In this document: positions 1 through 11,862 of the stretch, one piece after another | How the letters are laid out: each line of letters starts with the position of its first letter | How positions within the stretch are numbered: the stretch's first letter is position 1 | Source of the DNA: Archegozetes longisetosus | Taxonomy: Eukaryota > Arthropoda > Arachnida > Sarcoptiformes > Trhypochthoniidae | Length of the DNA: 64,000 bases | Assembly (NCBI GenBank): GCA_018873245.2 | Contig: JAEMBT020000008.1 | Location: 11,549,172-11,613,171, forward strand | Direction of reading: 5' to 3' | The notes under the pieces: generated by a model | Seen by the model: only the letters and a program-made list of their open reading frames with translations | Database searches by the model: none | Told to the model about the DNA's origin: nothing | Position numbers and translations under genes: made by a program

Positions 1-21
1 CCTCTTATCTCTTCACTTTAG

Positions 22-3000
22 TGGCTTTCACTTCGAACCCAAGTCAACAGTCTTTGAAAATTCTCTTATCACTTCTACAATCACATGATACTCCCCGACA
101 AGTCGTTTTAGGCATTTCTGGTCTAATTCATAATTTAAAAGTTCAACAATCAGAAAAATCAGGAAATGGACAAAAAATCAGTCAAGTAATCAGACAATCA
201 ATTGATGCAATCGTTCAGAGAATTCAAAATTCGAGAAATCCTTCAGAAATCATTTATTTGATTAAGTCTTTGGAAAATATTGGCGTTCAACCACATCAAA
301 CAGCAAAACAAGTTCTGATAGAATTGGCTACAAATTCGAGACAGAAACAAGGAGTCAGAGTTTCAGCGATTCAGGCTTTAACTGAAGCCAGTAATGATCA
401 AATTAGACAACAGTTGTTGGGAATCTTTAGACAACAGTCCGAATCAAATGAAGTCAGAATTGCAGTCTATAAGACAATTGTCATGTCTGGAGCGTCAAGG
501 CAACAATTGGAACAAATAAGAGACCAAATAAGACGAGAAGATTATAAAAATGAGAATGTTGTGAATTATGTAAGAAGTCATCAAAAGAACTTAAGAGAGA
601 CTTCGGATCCACACAAAAAAGATGTTTTGCCATCGGATGCCCCACGATTCGAATTGCCGAAAAACAGATTTGGAAGCTCGAGAAATTTTGAAATGTCTTA
701 TTTGCACGAAACTAGTCATATAGGAGTCGCATTAGAAGCAGACCTCGTGGTCGAGAAAGAATCACGTGTTCCGCGGTCGCTAACAGTCAATATAATAATT
801 TCGGCTTTGGGTAAAGAATTACAAGTAATTGAATTGCAAGTCAGACAAGTCGGTTTGGATCAAATGATTCAGGAAAAAATTAGAAGCGATTTCAATAATT
901 TGCCGAAATTGGCTAGACAAATCGTTAAGTTGTTTGTCAGTAAAGAAAGTCAGATCCAATCCCGAAATTTTGTTTTGCAAGTGAGTGTCAAAATCGACGG
1001 AAAAACGATTTTGTTTTTGGATACGAAAGACATGGACTTAGAGTTAAACCAGATCTTGAAGGAACTGAAACAACAACTTGAGGACAAGATAGAGATCGAC
1101 AGAGCGTTTGCTTTCATTCCCATCAACACTCTCATTGAATTACCGACAAGTAATGGACTACCGATGAATTTAAGACTCGACACAACCGTTGTGACAGGAT
1201 TAAAAGCAGATCTCAAGCTGACTGGAAGACAATGGTCTTCTGCAGTAATGGAGGCTTTAATGTTGCCATCATTTGCTGTTCAGGCCGAATCTGCTATCGA
1301 GTTCGAAGTCAACAACAACAAGAAAGCTTTAGAATTTGTGTCGCGATTCAGTTCTGCACTGGTTTTGGACACGAGAGCACGTGTCAAAGACGGACGTATT
1401 GTTAATTTTAAGATCAATTTACCAAAAGATAAGCAGTTATCGGCTAAGGTTGAAGCAAGTGTTTATGAAAGAGACCAATCAGGACGGAGAAAGACTATTA
1501 GAGGAAATTCACAAAGGAATCAAAAGACATGCACTCAAGCTTTGAACAAGCCATTGGGTGAGAAATGCGTGCTAAAAATTTTGAAATCTTTTAAAGAGTT
1601 TTAAAAAACAGTTCTAATGATTAAAACTCTTTATAGGAATTGCTATTTGTTCTGAATTATCGTATTCAGAACCGTTTCTACCGATGGGACCAATAAATGC
1701 CGAAATTTCAATCATTAAGACCGATAAGTCGATGAAATCTTTCGAAATGTCTCTTGAAATATCGCCAATGGATGTAAATGAAATGCAAGTCCTCAGAGCG
1801 GCGGTTAACACGCCCAACAGTGAAGTCGACCGAGAAATATCACTAGAACTACGATTAATCAATCCGAGAAATGGAAGGAAAGTCAAAGTTCAATTGAGAA
1901 GTCCATGGAAGAGATGGTCCGCATCAGCCTCTATTCGTAATGAAGATGAAGAGAAAGCAGTTCAATTAGAAGTCTTGAGTGACGGACAAAAACAATTTTC
2001 ATTGGATGCGAAAATAGTAAACCAGACTAGAGATCAGAAAAAGGAGTACAGACCAAAAATTTGGATTCAAATGAGACCTGGCAGTGAACCGATTGCTCTT
2101 CAGGGAAGTGTCTCCGTTTCTAAAGGACGTAAAAGCCAGTTTCAAATCAATTTAGAGGGAAATCAAAAACAATTCTTTAAAGGATCGTTTGTAAGAGAAG
2201 GTATTCAATCAAATCTAACCAAATATTGATTTTACTGCGATTTAATTAACAAAAAATTACTTTTTAGGCGAAAAGAATTACAAAGGTTTCAGAGTTTCAT
2301 CGGATATGACTTTGAATTTACCGGGAATTGAATTAAGAGTCAGTGGAGTTGGAAATAAGACTCAAAAAAATATGATTTCCGACTTAGAAGTTGAATACAA
2401 ATTGAATAAACAAAAGAAGGAATCCATCAAACTATCGGTCAAATTACAAAACTTAACCCAATCCCATATGACCAAAATGTCTGCTTTCAGTGAGTTGACT
2501 TGCACTCAATTCCCAAAGTTCAATTTCCATTTGGCGTATGTCTTACTGAGCAAACTGTTTGAACACAGCGAGAATGAGTTTACTATTGCATGGAAACAAC
2601 AATTAAAAGACAAAATCCATTTGTTGCAAGTCTCCAAATATTACCAAAATCAAGACTCGAATGAGCAGAAAGTCGAAAATATGTTAGCCATTGAAGTGAC
2701 GCCTTTAGACGTGAACTACGAGTTGAGAATAAATGTGGACCTTAATAGAAGAGGAACTGAAGGAGCCAAATATAATGTGGAGCTCGTCGGAAAAGACAGA
2801 ACTGGCAGCAAAGAGAATGACGTTAGGGGTCAATTCCAATACAATCACTCTTCGCGATCACCACTCCGTTTATCAATGGATGCGTTACTTATGAGCGCAA
2901 AACGGGAAATGTCTTACAATCACCAATTGAAGGAAATAGCACCAAATGAATACAATGGTAAGACTTCTGTTCAATGGCAGATCGATAAAGTGGCCACTTT

Positions 3001-6000
3001 GAACTACAATTACAAGACCAAATCTGATTCGGGACGGACTTCACACCACGAGATGGACGCAGAACTGAAGACACCTAACAGTCAATACCCGATAAGACAC
3101 ACGGGTTTGTTGAAAATGACCAGAAATGACTTGCATCTGAAGTCAAGAGTCAATTATGAGGGAAGCCAACTCTACAATTACGAGTCGATCTTATCACGAA
3201 ACGGTCCCTCAAAAGTCAACATCGATTTGAACGGAATCCAAACCAAACTCGACGTAAACCCGCATTGCGTCCCACAATCAGCCTCTATTGAAGTCACTTC
3301 TGATGGATATCACCACAAATCTAATGTAGAACTGGTTCCAAGAACTTCTTTTGCTTTGAAATCCGACACAAAGAGAAACACGAAAAATGTGTTTGCTGTG
3401 AGTTATGAACTTTCGTAAACCTTTTCTAAACCTCTGAAAACTTTGATTTATTTTAATTACAGGTCGAGAGTCATATCTCAAAAATAGATCCATCAAGAAT
3501 TGTCATAAATTTGGATCCATTTGAAGGAAGAGTAGATTTAGACACAATTACCGATAGAAAGACCGCTAATATTGAAATGCGATCCCAGAGTAGTGAATGG
3601 TCCCATATAACAAACTATAACTACTATTCAACCAATCGTTTAGTTTCTATCAAGTCAAGCACAGAATGCAAAGGAAAGCGTCTAGTTTCAATTGATGGTC
3701 AATTAAACCTAAGGGATAAGTCATTTCTTAACGTGGAATTACCTCAAACCGTTGTTTCAATGGATGCAACAACACATCAAAGACAAAAAGCCGCAAATTT
3801 GGAACTGAAAACGGCTCAGATTTCACACAAATCTTTAGCTAAATGGGGTCAATCAGAAGTGAAATTTGCCTCAAATACTCTGAAGAATAGACAACAAGTC
3901 GCAGATTTAGACTACCAGTACAACAATGGCTTACATTCACTGAATTTGGATACTCAAAGTACAAGCGCTCATCTGGAGGGACAACTCGCCGATCAACCAT
4001 TCGGTAAAATTGGTTTGAAATTGAAGCAATCACAACATGAACACATATCCAAATTTACAACAGAGCCAAACAAGAGTAAGTTTTGAATCGATTTTCTCTT
4101 AAGAACTAGTTTTTAGAACTCTTCTGATAAATTTATGAAAAATTTTTATAAAATTTTCCTCAACAAACAGTAATCATTGAATCGCAAACTGAAAAAAGAG
4201 GCAATAATTTGGCAAATTTGAACGCATTGTTATCGCGAGACGAAGAATCGAATATCCGTTTAATGACTTCTCAAGTCGTGATCCAATTGAGGGTTAAACC
4301 AAATGAGAGCGTGAAATTTGAATGGAATTGTCCGAATTATAATCACATGTCACAAGTTCAATGGAACCAATCAATCAATGAACGGCATTTGAACTCAAGA
4401 ACTCAATTAAAGAATGAGGACAATCAATACTATAGTTTCTTAGGAGAACATTCGCTACAAAAACACTCACTGATTTATGCCAAAATTCCCTTATTTGATT
4501 CACAAATTCAAGTCATCAGAAATGAAATGAATCCCAAACTGAAGATTGAATTTCAGGGCAAACATGTATCTTTTCCTATAAATCATGTGACAGAATTAGA
4601 GGCCAACGAGAGATTAAGCTATTACAGTTTCAAGTCAAGAACTGATCGCGCAGGCAACAGAGCAAATATTCTGTCATTGGACGCAAACTATTTTCACAAC
4701 AGCCAATCGAATACTTCAAATTTTGAAGTCAAATTTAGACAATTGGAGGCTAAAGTGAGAATCAATCCTTTTAACTCAAGACAAAAGACTTTGAATATTG
4801 AAGCCAGATCAAGACAATATAATCATACGACAGACATTAAAATGGATTCAAATTCATTGGCTGTAAAGTCAAGAACTTATAATTTGGCACAAAATTTCGC
4901 GAAAATCGATTCATATTTGACGTCAAAAATTAGTAAAAGATTTGCTCTTAATGTATTCTGAATATGAAAAACTAATAAAAATTGTCTAACTTTAGGTCAA
5001 AAGTCACAATTTTCAATAGTTACCCAAAACTCAAGCGCCAATTTGGAATATGAACTCCATAAAAGGGCAAAAATTGAACTGAGAGTTGATCCATTTGGAC
5101 ATCAATCGGAACTGATTGTTGATAGAGACGTATATAAATTGCAATCATTAACCACTCGATCGGACAAACAATTAGTGAACTTAGATTTAGCCTTAAATGG
5201 GAGAGAATCGGCGTCTCACTTGAACCTAAGTTCCTCTTTATTTAACATGGAATCAATGATAAATCCCTCGCAAAGATTAGTAAAACTTGAATTTAATACC
5301 AGTTCACTGGACCACAAATCAAATGTTAGAATCATCGGAAATAAACTTCAGTTTGAATCAAAAACCAACCAAAACAATAGACTTCTTGTTTATTTTAATA
5401 CAAAATTGTCTCTTAATGACAATAATCAATTGGACTTAGAAATTCCTCAATTCGTGTCAAAATTAAACGTCAATCTAGTTCAAAAGACTGCTTCAGCTGA
5501 TTATAGATCAAAGTTGAAAAGTGACAGACATTTATTGGCTTCAGTTGTCATCAATGCCAACAGTAATAATGGATTTCATGCCAATATTTCGTGGGATGTC
5601 AATAAAGACCCAGATCAGAGATTGGTGCTCGACTTCATTGCGAGACGAGAGGGCTCGAATTGGCGCTCAAACCAACAGTTGGTCGTATCTATGGAAGCAA
5701 ATTACGCGCAAAATTTGTTGAAAATTTTGTCACAAATGAACGCCAAAAACCTTATCAATGGACCGCACAAACTGACTATCAATTATATTCCGCGTGAGAA
5801 CACGAATCACAACTCATTGACGTTCAAAGTGAAACACGCGATTCAAAATGGAGAGGCTGAGTGCGAGTGGCAATACTTGGAAGCAAATCAAATGAAATTG
5901 GGAGCACAATTCAACGCCAAATTGAATAGTGAGCAACGTAGTGGTCAGGAAATCTTTGCAACACTTCAAACAAATGCTCCGAAAAATCCTAAACTCAAAT

Positions 6001-6217
6001 ATAATATGACCTAAATCAAACAAAAACATCCAATCAATGGTTCGTAGAATTCAAAGCCAATCAGGGATTGCCTCAACAGTACAAAGTATCAGTCTATTTG
6101 AAACAAGAATCATGCGATCGAATGAAAGGAGTATTGAATGTGGACACGCCCACCATCCAAAGACAATCTGTCGATTTCCTCTTGGGAAAATCTGAACAAC
6201 TTGAATGCTATAAATAA
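22..6217 (+). CDS. Apolipophorin / large lipid transfer protein (mite group 14 allergen-like), 5' partial
   Basis: Extracellular lipid carrier of the vitellogenin/apolipophorin/MTP superfamily, expected to shuttle neutral lipid in haemolymph. The window opens on a splice acceptor, so the N-terminal beta-barrel is missing. Exons by GT/AG and phase: 22-1557, 1637-2200, 2268-3397, 3463-4075, 4171-4932, 4996-about 6217. Roughly the first 190 residues are alpha-helical repeats that end in the family-typical stretch NVVNYVRSHQKNL...SDPHKKD. An open beta-sheet domain follows (HIGVALEADLVVEKESRVPR), then a very long, low-complexity amphipathic-beta region rich in N, Q, S and K. No von Willebrand D domain is seen, which fits the short mite group 14 proteins rather than full insect apolipophorins. 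Frame 1 stops at 6012-6014; the -1 frame continues with family-like sequence to a stop at 6215-6217, so about 1,870 codons are followed by about 68 after one apparent missing base. Confidence 0.85.
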
Positions 6218-6371
6218 AAATGAAAAATAGACGGAACTGAAGTCAGGTTTGTGAAAAAAACGAGTGAAAGTGTTGAGAAAGCAATTAATGAATTAGAAAA
6301 TTCAGAAGTAAACAATAAAGGTATTAATATCGATAGTAAATCAAATTTGTAAAAAGAGTAATCAATAATCT

Positions 6372-6377
6372 AATAAA
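6372..6377 (+). terminator. Candidate polyadenylation signal of the apolipophorin-like gene
   Basis: AATAAA lies about 155 bases after the last stop of the lipid-transfer gene. It is the best-placed signal, but AATAAA is common in this AT-rich DNA. Confidence 0.35.
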
Positions 6378-7190
6378 GTTAGTGAGAAGTAGCGACTTAT
6401 TTATTGTTCCTATTCTTCATTCAGTACTATATTTCGATTATACCTCCATTAATTGTTGATGTAGTTTTGGGTAATAGCCCTTATATGGTTACTGTGCAAT
6501 TTCTCATAAGAATAGCGAAATACGCACACAATTCTCCTTATTTGACGTATCTAAGTCAATCTAAAATAGGCAGTATACTTAGCTTAGTTAAGCTAGACAA
6601 GACTCACTTCAAAACAGGTGTTCGTAGTACTCTGAGCGTAGTAGAAAAATATATGGTAGCCACATAATTGCCTAATACCCAAACTCTACATCGACCATAA
6701 ACCTTGGTATAACCCTTAATTTAATCATCAATTTTACATTCTTTCAGCTCTGGATAAGAATGCTATAAAAAAATACTTGTTTTCATTCAACAAACTAACC
6801 TAACCTAACATATTAGATAAGTTTGATTGGAATCAGAGATAACTAAACTCAATTTCAAACCATGAATCAATAATACCAGTTATTACTAGAATCAATATTT
6901 TTGTATGAAAATTCTTTGAATCAAACTAATTATTTGCAATAATAAAAAGTGATTAATTGAAAGTTGAGTAAATTTTCTCATAATTTGATGTTTCAGATTT
7001 AGATTCATGTAATTATTGACGCCTTAAATAATGATTCAATGTATATTCAAACAAGTGTTCAATTAGCCGTTAAATATTCTGCTAATTTTTGCATCATCTT
7101 AAATTCATAAATTACAGCTTAGAGATAATATTTTCTCATTCTTTTGTCAGGTGGCATAAGACACATGATGTTAAGTCTTATGTCTAAATA
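6378..7190. other. Gene-poor spacer after the apolipophorin gene
   Basis: AT-rich, no convincing coding sequence. An 87-codon open frame at 6404-6667 has no family resemblance and no splice support. The right end (from about 7060) resembles upstream DNA of the small secreted-protein genes, including an ACAAGTGTT motif. Confidence 0.5.
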
Positions 7191-7192
7191 TC

Positions 7193-7390
7193 ATGTTCGA
7201 AAGTTTCTATTATACTGTTTTCTTGTTTGTAATCGTTATTTCGATAAATGATGTCTCAATTGGAGATTTCGCTAATTATTTTAATGCTTCCATAATTACT
7301 CAGACTAATTTTAAGATCTCGAACTTCTTATGCACTTTAAGTTGCAGCAATTTTTAAACTCCATATAAATTTTTACAATTCGCATAACTT
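7193..7390 (+). pseudogene. Relic of first exon of the small secreted protein family
   Basis: An ATG-led frame gives a hydrophobic leader with the same FVIVISINDVSIG pattern as exon 1 of the intact genes at 15217 and 16830. It then loses the Cys-containing end and the later exons. No exon 2-4 counterparts are visible before the mariner relic that starts at about 7395. Confidence 0.55.
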
Positions 7391-7394
7391 ATTA

Positions 7395-8450
7395 AACAAC
7401 CTCCAAGTTATGGAAGACGTTTTAATAAAACGTGTTGGTGTAATTGCTCTTCACAAAGCCGGTCATCAGCCGACCAAAATAATCAAACTACTTAAAAAAA
7501 ATAGGCGTTAAGAAGTAATTTACGATACCATAAAATATATGAAATGACTGAGTCTGCCAAAGACAGACCCAGGACTGGTTCTTCCGTGCTCTGCAAAGAC
7601 TCCGATGATCAATAACTTAAAAGCTAGCATTCGACGGAATTCTTGTAGAAAGCAGAAATTGGCTTTCGCCTTAAAAAAATAGCAGCAATCGGTCTAAAGA
7701 GCGCTCAAGATATACCTTGGACTTAAGGCTTTTAAGCATACTAAGCAACATTATTTGAACCCAAAAACTAAAGAAGCAAAAACTGGTTCGTTCCCGGGCT
7801 CTTCTTAAGCGTTACGCGGATAAAAACGTCGATTGGATTCTATTCTCAGACGAAAAGATTTCTACTGTAGAGAAACGCTTCAATGTTCAAAATGATCTTA
7901 TTTATGCCAAAAGCCTTGAAGAGATGCTAGAACCAGCCGAAAGATTCTAATATCGCACCATCCCGATTCGGCAATGGTTTGGGTCGAAGTCTTCTCACAA
8001 GGCCTTACAAAACTTCATTTCGTTAATACCCGCGTCAAAGTTCGAATCCAAAAATACTTAAAAGATATTTTAGAAGCCCGCAGTGAAGCCCCTAAACCAC
8101 GGTGTCTTCAAAGGCTATCGCTGGAACTTTCAGCAGGACGCCGCGCCGGCTCATAAGGCTAAGATAATCTAAAACAGGCTTTAAAAGAAAGCTCCCAACT
8201 TTATTTCGTCTTTTGAATAGCCTGCCTCTTCGTCTGACCTTAACCTGATGGATTATAAAATCTGATCCAAATTAGAAATCTGGTTGGCTCTAGGCCTCAT
8301 ACCAGCGCTGAAGCCCTAAAGCGATCTCTGATCAAAGCGCGACAATTTTTTCCGAGAGATAAGTGCGTGCCACCATTTCTGAGTGGAGACCGAGACTAGT
8401 TAAGGAGGCCTGTGTTAAGGTCAGAGGTAGAAATTTGAAAGTGTAGTTCC
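7395..8450 (+). mobile_element. Decayed mariner-family (maT / DD37D type) transposase copy
   Basis: Conceptual reading through many stops and frameshifts gives a mariner-type transposase. The N-terminal helix-turn-helix starts MEDVLIKRVGVIALHKAGHQ and continues to a DRPRTGSS segment. The three catalytic positions are still legible: first Asp in FSDEKIS (about 7845), second Asp in FQQDAAPAHK (8137-8139), third Asp in LNLMDYK (8251-8253). The last two codons are 38 apart, i.e. 37 residues between, the spacing of the maT/DD37D group. No convincing terminal inverted repeats were found. The copy is dead. Confidence 0.85.
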
Positions 8451-8754
8451 TAATATTCATATCTTTGATACCACTTTGTACTAATTAATAAGTTTCAATG
8501 AAGTATCTCGTTTGAAGAATACACTAACCTAAAATTGTCTGGAAATTTATGAACAGAGTGTGTAAATTCGTGGCAGTATAAATTTGCTTATTAAAGCTTT
8601 CACTCAATCTTTCAAGTCTTCAAATTAATGCTTTCTTACAAAACTTGGAATTACAGTAAAATTGGAAAAAATTTTTCCTTATAAAAAACTTTTACATCTA
8701 ACTTTTGTTTATAAACAATTAATGGATGTATTTTTAATTAAATAAAGTGCTAAC

Positions 8755-10500
8755 CAGAGATCAACGAACATTAATTATATATAAGTTAGGTCAGAGAAAA
8801 AAGAAGATATAGCTAATGAAATACCATGTTCTGTGAGAACGGTAAAGAATATTATAAAGCTGTGGCTTCAAAATGAGTCGATTGAGCCTGAAAAATATCT
8901 CACACCAGAAAAACAACTGAAGAACAGGACATGCGAATCGTCGAAATCGCTGTTCTTAACAGATTCGATATTGTTAAAGAACTCATAAAGAATGTGAACG
9001 AAGTTACCTCTTTGGAAATAAGCAGAAGAACTTTTAATCTTAGACTTTTAGGTAATATATATATTGAGATCAAAATTTCAATAATTCAATAATCAAAGAA
9101 CATGACCGTAAGCTTTGGAAAACATGCCTCAAACTCATAAAACATAAAACTAACTAAACTTTAATAAAAATTAACTTTATATCAATAATTTAAGCTACAA
9201 ACAAATAGTATTGAATCAGTGTCAATAAAATCGACCAAAAATGGAAAGCAAATATTTTAATCGATATTAAGTTCGCTTAACCAATATATATCAAACATTA
9301 TATATGTTCGATTAGCACTATCTATATTTCCTTAATTATGTCAATTTTTAACAAAATTATCAATTATAAGTACATTATATCGATATTTAACTAATATCGA
9401 CTCAATCAATAATTGTGATTTGGATATTTTATTCTTAAAATAGTTGTGTTGCAAAATATCAAAAGTTTCGATTGAATGTCGATAATTTTGACTTAACATC
9501 GATACTACCGGCTTAGAATCGATATTATTCATTCAAAAGCTTAAGTGACTTTTTTAATCAAAATTAATTATTTTAATCGATATTGGTTCAAAAATATCGA
9601 TATTAAGTCAATACTATCGATATTACGACAGAACTATCGATATAATATAATTTTTTCAATATAAAGTCAGTTTTATCAACACTATGATTTTTTGAGCATT
9701 TCAAGATGATCCGGGCATGTTCTTTATTAAATGGTAAAATTACAAGATTTAAAATAACACTTTATTAACTTAACCCAACATATTCTTCAGAGGCTAATTT
9801 AAGATCAAGAATAATGTCTAAAAGACCTAATTGGACCGAAAATGATAGTAAAAGAAGGGTGATAATAGCTGAAGAAAATTTACAATTTGATAGCGATATT
9901 TAGAAGAGGGCCATATTCATAGATGAGATTGGTTTCGAAACCGTATATAAGGGCCAAATAAGAGTCAGACGATAACCTGGATCTCGATATGATGCAGTAA
10001 ACATTCAAAGTATTCAAAACTCGTGATGGTCGAGTATTATGGTTTGTGTGTGTTAACTCTATGTAGATTTGGAACCAACAATAAGGTCGGTTGGGAATTT
10101 CAATTCGGAACAATTTATTGACTATTTGGAAAATCATGTTATGGAATATGCTGAACACTTTCTCCGACTCGAATATTTATATTTTACAAGACAATAGCCC
10201 TGTTCACACATCCTTAAAAACTCAAGCTTATTTAAATTTAAGGATTGGAAAGGACAGAATTATACCACACGCTCTTAAATCACCCAACTGTATTCCTATA
10301 GAAAATTTATTTGGATAACTGTTAAAAAATTAAATAAGAAAAACAGAATTTTTCAAAATGGAGATCAATTGTGGAAAGAAATTCAAAATTTGTGGGAATT
10401 CTTTTCAAATGAAATTGAAATTATTGAGAATTTAGCAACTTCTATGGCAGATAGATACAGAGCGGTAATTGAGAAGAACAGATCGGGGAATAGATTTTGA
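8755..10500 (+). mobile_element. Tc1-like transposase copy interrupted by a 739-bp intron-like insert
   Basis: The N-terminal half (8755-9051, one frameshift) encodes paired helix-turn-helix sequence (VRTVKNIIKLW ... EISRRTFNL). The C-terminal half (9791-10500) encodes the catalytic core with IFIDE, an Asp in QDNSPVHTS (10190-10192) and a Glu in PIENLFG (10301-10303). These two are 36 residues apart, against 34 in standard DD34E, so two codons appear inserted. The two halves join exactly in frame if 9052-9790 (GTAATA...TTCTTCAG) is removed. Several stops make the copy non-functional. Confidence 0.8.
9190..9660. repeat. Degenerate ATCGATATTA-rich repeat inside the Tc1 copy
   Basis: The palindromic core ATCGAT plus ATT(A) recurs many times. 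At about 9585-9645 three units follow each other at roughly 20-bp spacing (TATCGATATTA with AAGTCA-like spacers). It lies wholly inside the GT...AG-bounded insert of the Tc1-like copy. Confidence 0.6.
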
Positions 10501-10561
10501 AAATATATTTTGAAAATTTTAAATTATTATTCAATGAATTAAAAATCCGTTTTGTCATATA

Positions 10562-11859
10562 ACGCGTTCAAACATGAATTGTAGACTGACTTTAATGCAT
10601 AACAATTGTCACAACAAAATTGAAAATAAATTTTTTTAAACGTCAATTTGAAGGTCAAATGTTAGGCATTGTTTTGACAAAAAATTATGTTTTTAATTAT
10701 TATTAACGAAAATATGTCTTCAAAACAAGAGGTCACTCGTGAACGAGTGGTGACATTCTATCAAAAAAAATAAAGAGAAAGGAAAGAGCTTTACTGTAAA
10801 TCATTTTATCGAAGAAGGACTGTCCAGAAGTGGTCTTTTCCGAATACTTCAGAATTTTGAGAATCGATTGACAACAGAAAGAGCTTCGGGAAGTTGATCT
10901 ATGTTACGGGTAATGACCCAACAAAAGATACGACAACTTTATAAGGACGTCAACCATTCGTACAGATTTAACTACTCTTCGGCCGGACGTAAGTACGGGT
11001 GCAGTGATGTGACCATCAAAAGGTGGTTAAACAAACGTCAAATCAAAAGATTTAAGAAAAAAAGTCTCCGAAATATATCGAAAATCAGAAAATTATGGCC
11101 AAAAGACAGTGTGCGTGGCTCTACCGCTACTATCGTCGATATGATTTTGTCATCGATGATAAGTACTTTACGTTAACTCATTCACTAAATGATAGCTATT
11201 TTTCTTCGCCAACAAAATCCAAAACACCTGAAAACGTTAGCCATAAACCAAAAGAAAAGTTTGAACCAAAATTAATGCTATGGATAGCGATATATAAGTA
11301 TGGGATCTCCAAACCCTACTTCAAGCCGAGCGGACTCGCTATCAACCAAAATGTGTATCTGAATAAGTGTGTGAAGGAGCATTTGATACCATTTATTAGG
11401 TACAAACATTCAGACAATAACTACATGTTTTGGCCCGACAAGGCCTCTTCACATTATGTGGAAAAAGTAGTCAAACATTTGAAAGAACAGAACATCAGGT
11501 TTGTGAGCAAATACCGGAACCCATCTAATGCCCCTCAATGTCGTCCAATTGAGGATTTTTTTTGGATATTTGTGTCAAAAAGTGTACGATAAAGGCTGGT
11601 CTGCCAAAAATATTCCTCAACTCAAGAGAAGAATTATTTATTGTCTTAAAAATATTGATCTGAATGTTGTCAAAGCCTCTGTTGAGAGTGTTCTGAAAAA
11701 ACTTCGGAAATGTGGCCAATTTGGGCCACTGGCTGCGATTCATTATATTTTATAAGTCATATAATGTATTTAATTCATATTAATTTTCATTAGAAAGTAT
11801 TATTCCGTTTTGAAAATATTCAAAATTAATTGTAGTCTACAATTCATGTTTGAACGCGT
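10562..11859 (+). mobile_element. Near-complete Tc1/mariner-superfamily element (DD37E type) with perfect inverted repeats
   Basis: Perfect terminal inverted repeats of 25 bp (ACGCGTTCAAACATGAATTG...) face each other at 10562-10586 and 11835-11859. They are flanked by TA at 10560-10561 and 11860-11861, the standard TA target duplication. Total length is 1,298 bp, usual for the superfamily. Inside is one transposase read across frame breaks. TIR integrity with a broken gene suggests a fairly recent insertion of an already weak or quickly decaying copy. Confidence 0.92.
10714..11755 (+). pseudogene. Broken transposase of the 10562-11859 element
   Basis: Starts at ATG 10714 (MSSKQEVTRERVV) with a helix-turn-helix region. 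The DDE core shows DFVIDDKYFTL (first Asp), FWPDKASSHY (second Asp, 11437-11439) and CRPIEDFF (Glu, 11551-11553). The last two are 38 codons apart, giving 37 intervening residues. Lesions: frameshift at an A8 run near 10770, TGA at about 10891, frameshift near 11085, frameshift at a T8 run near 11555. The sequence ends QFGPLAAIHYIL. It resembles transposases widespread in arthropods and Hydra that carry the PSGLAVNQ-type motif, here PSGLAINQNVYL. Confidence 0.85.
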
Positions 11860-11862
11860 TAT

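Noticed and set aside
950..1216. Antisense open frames over the lipid-transfer and zinc-finger exons
   Set aside because: Shadows of strongly supported coding exons on the other strand.
6404..6667. 87-codon open frame after the lipid-transfer gene
   Set aside because: No similarity to known families, no splice or promoter support, composition like the surrounding spacer.
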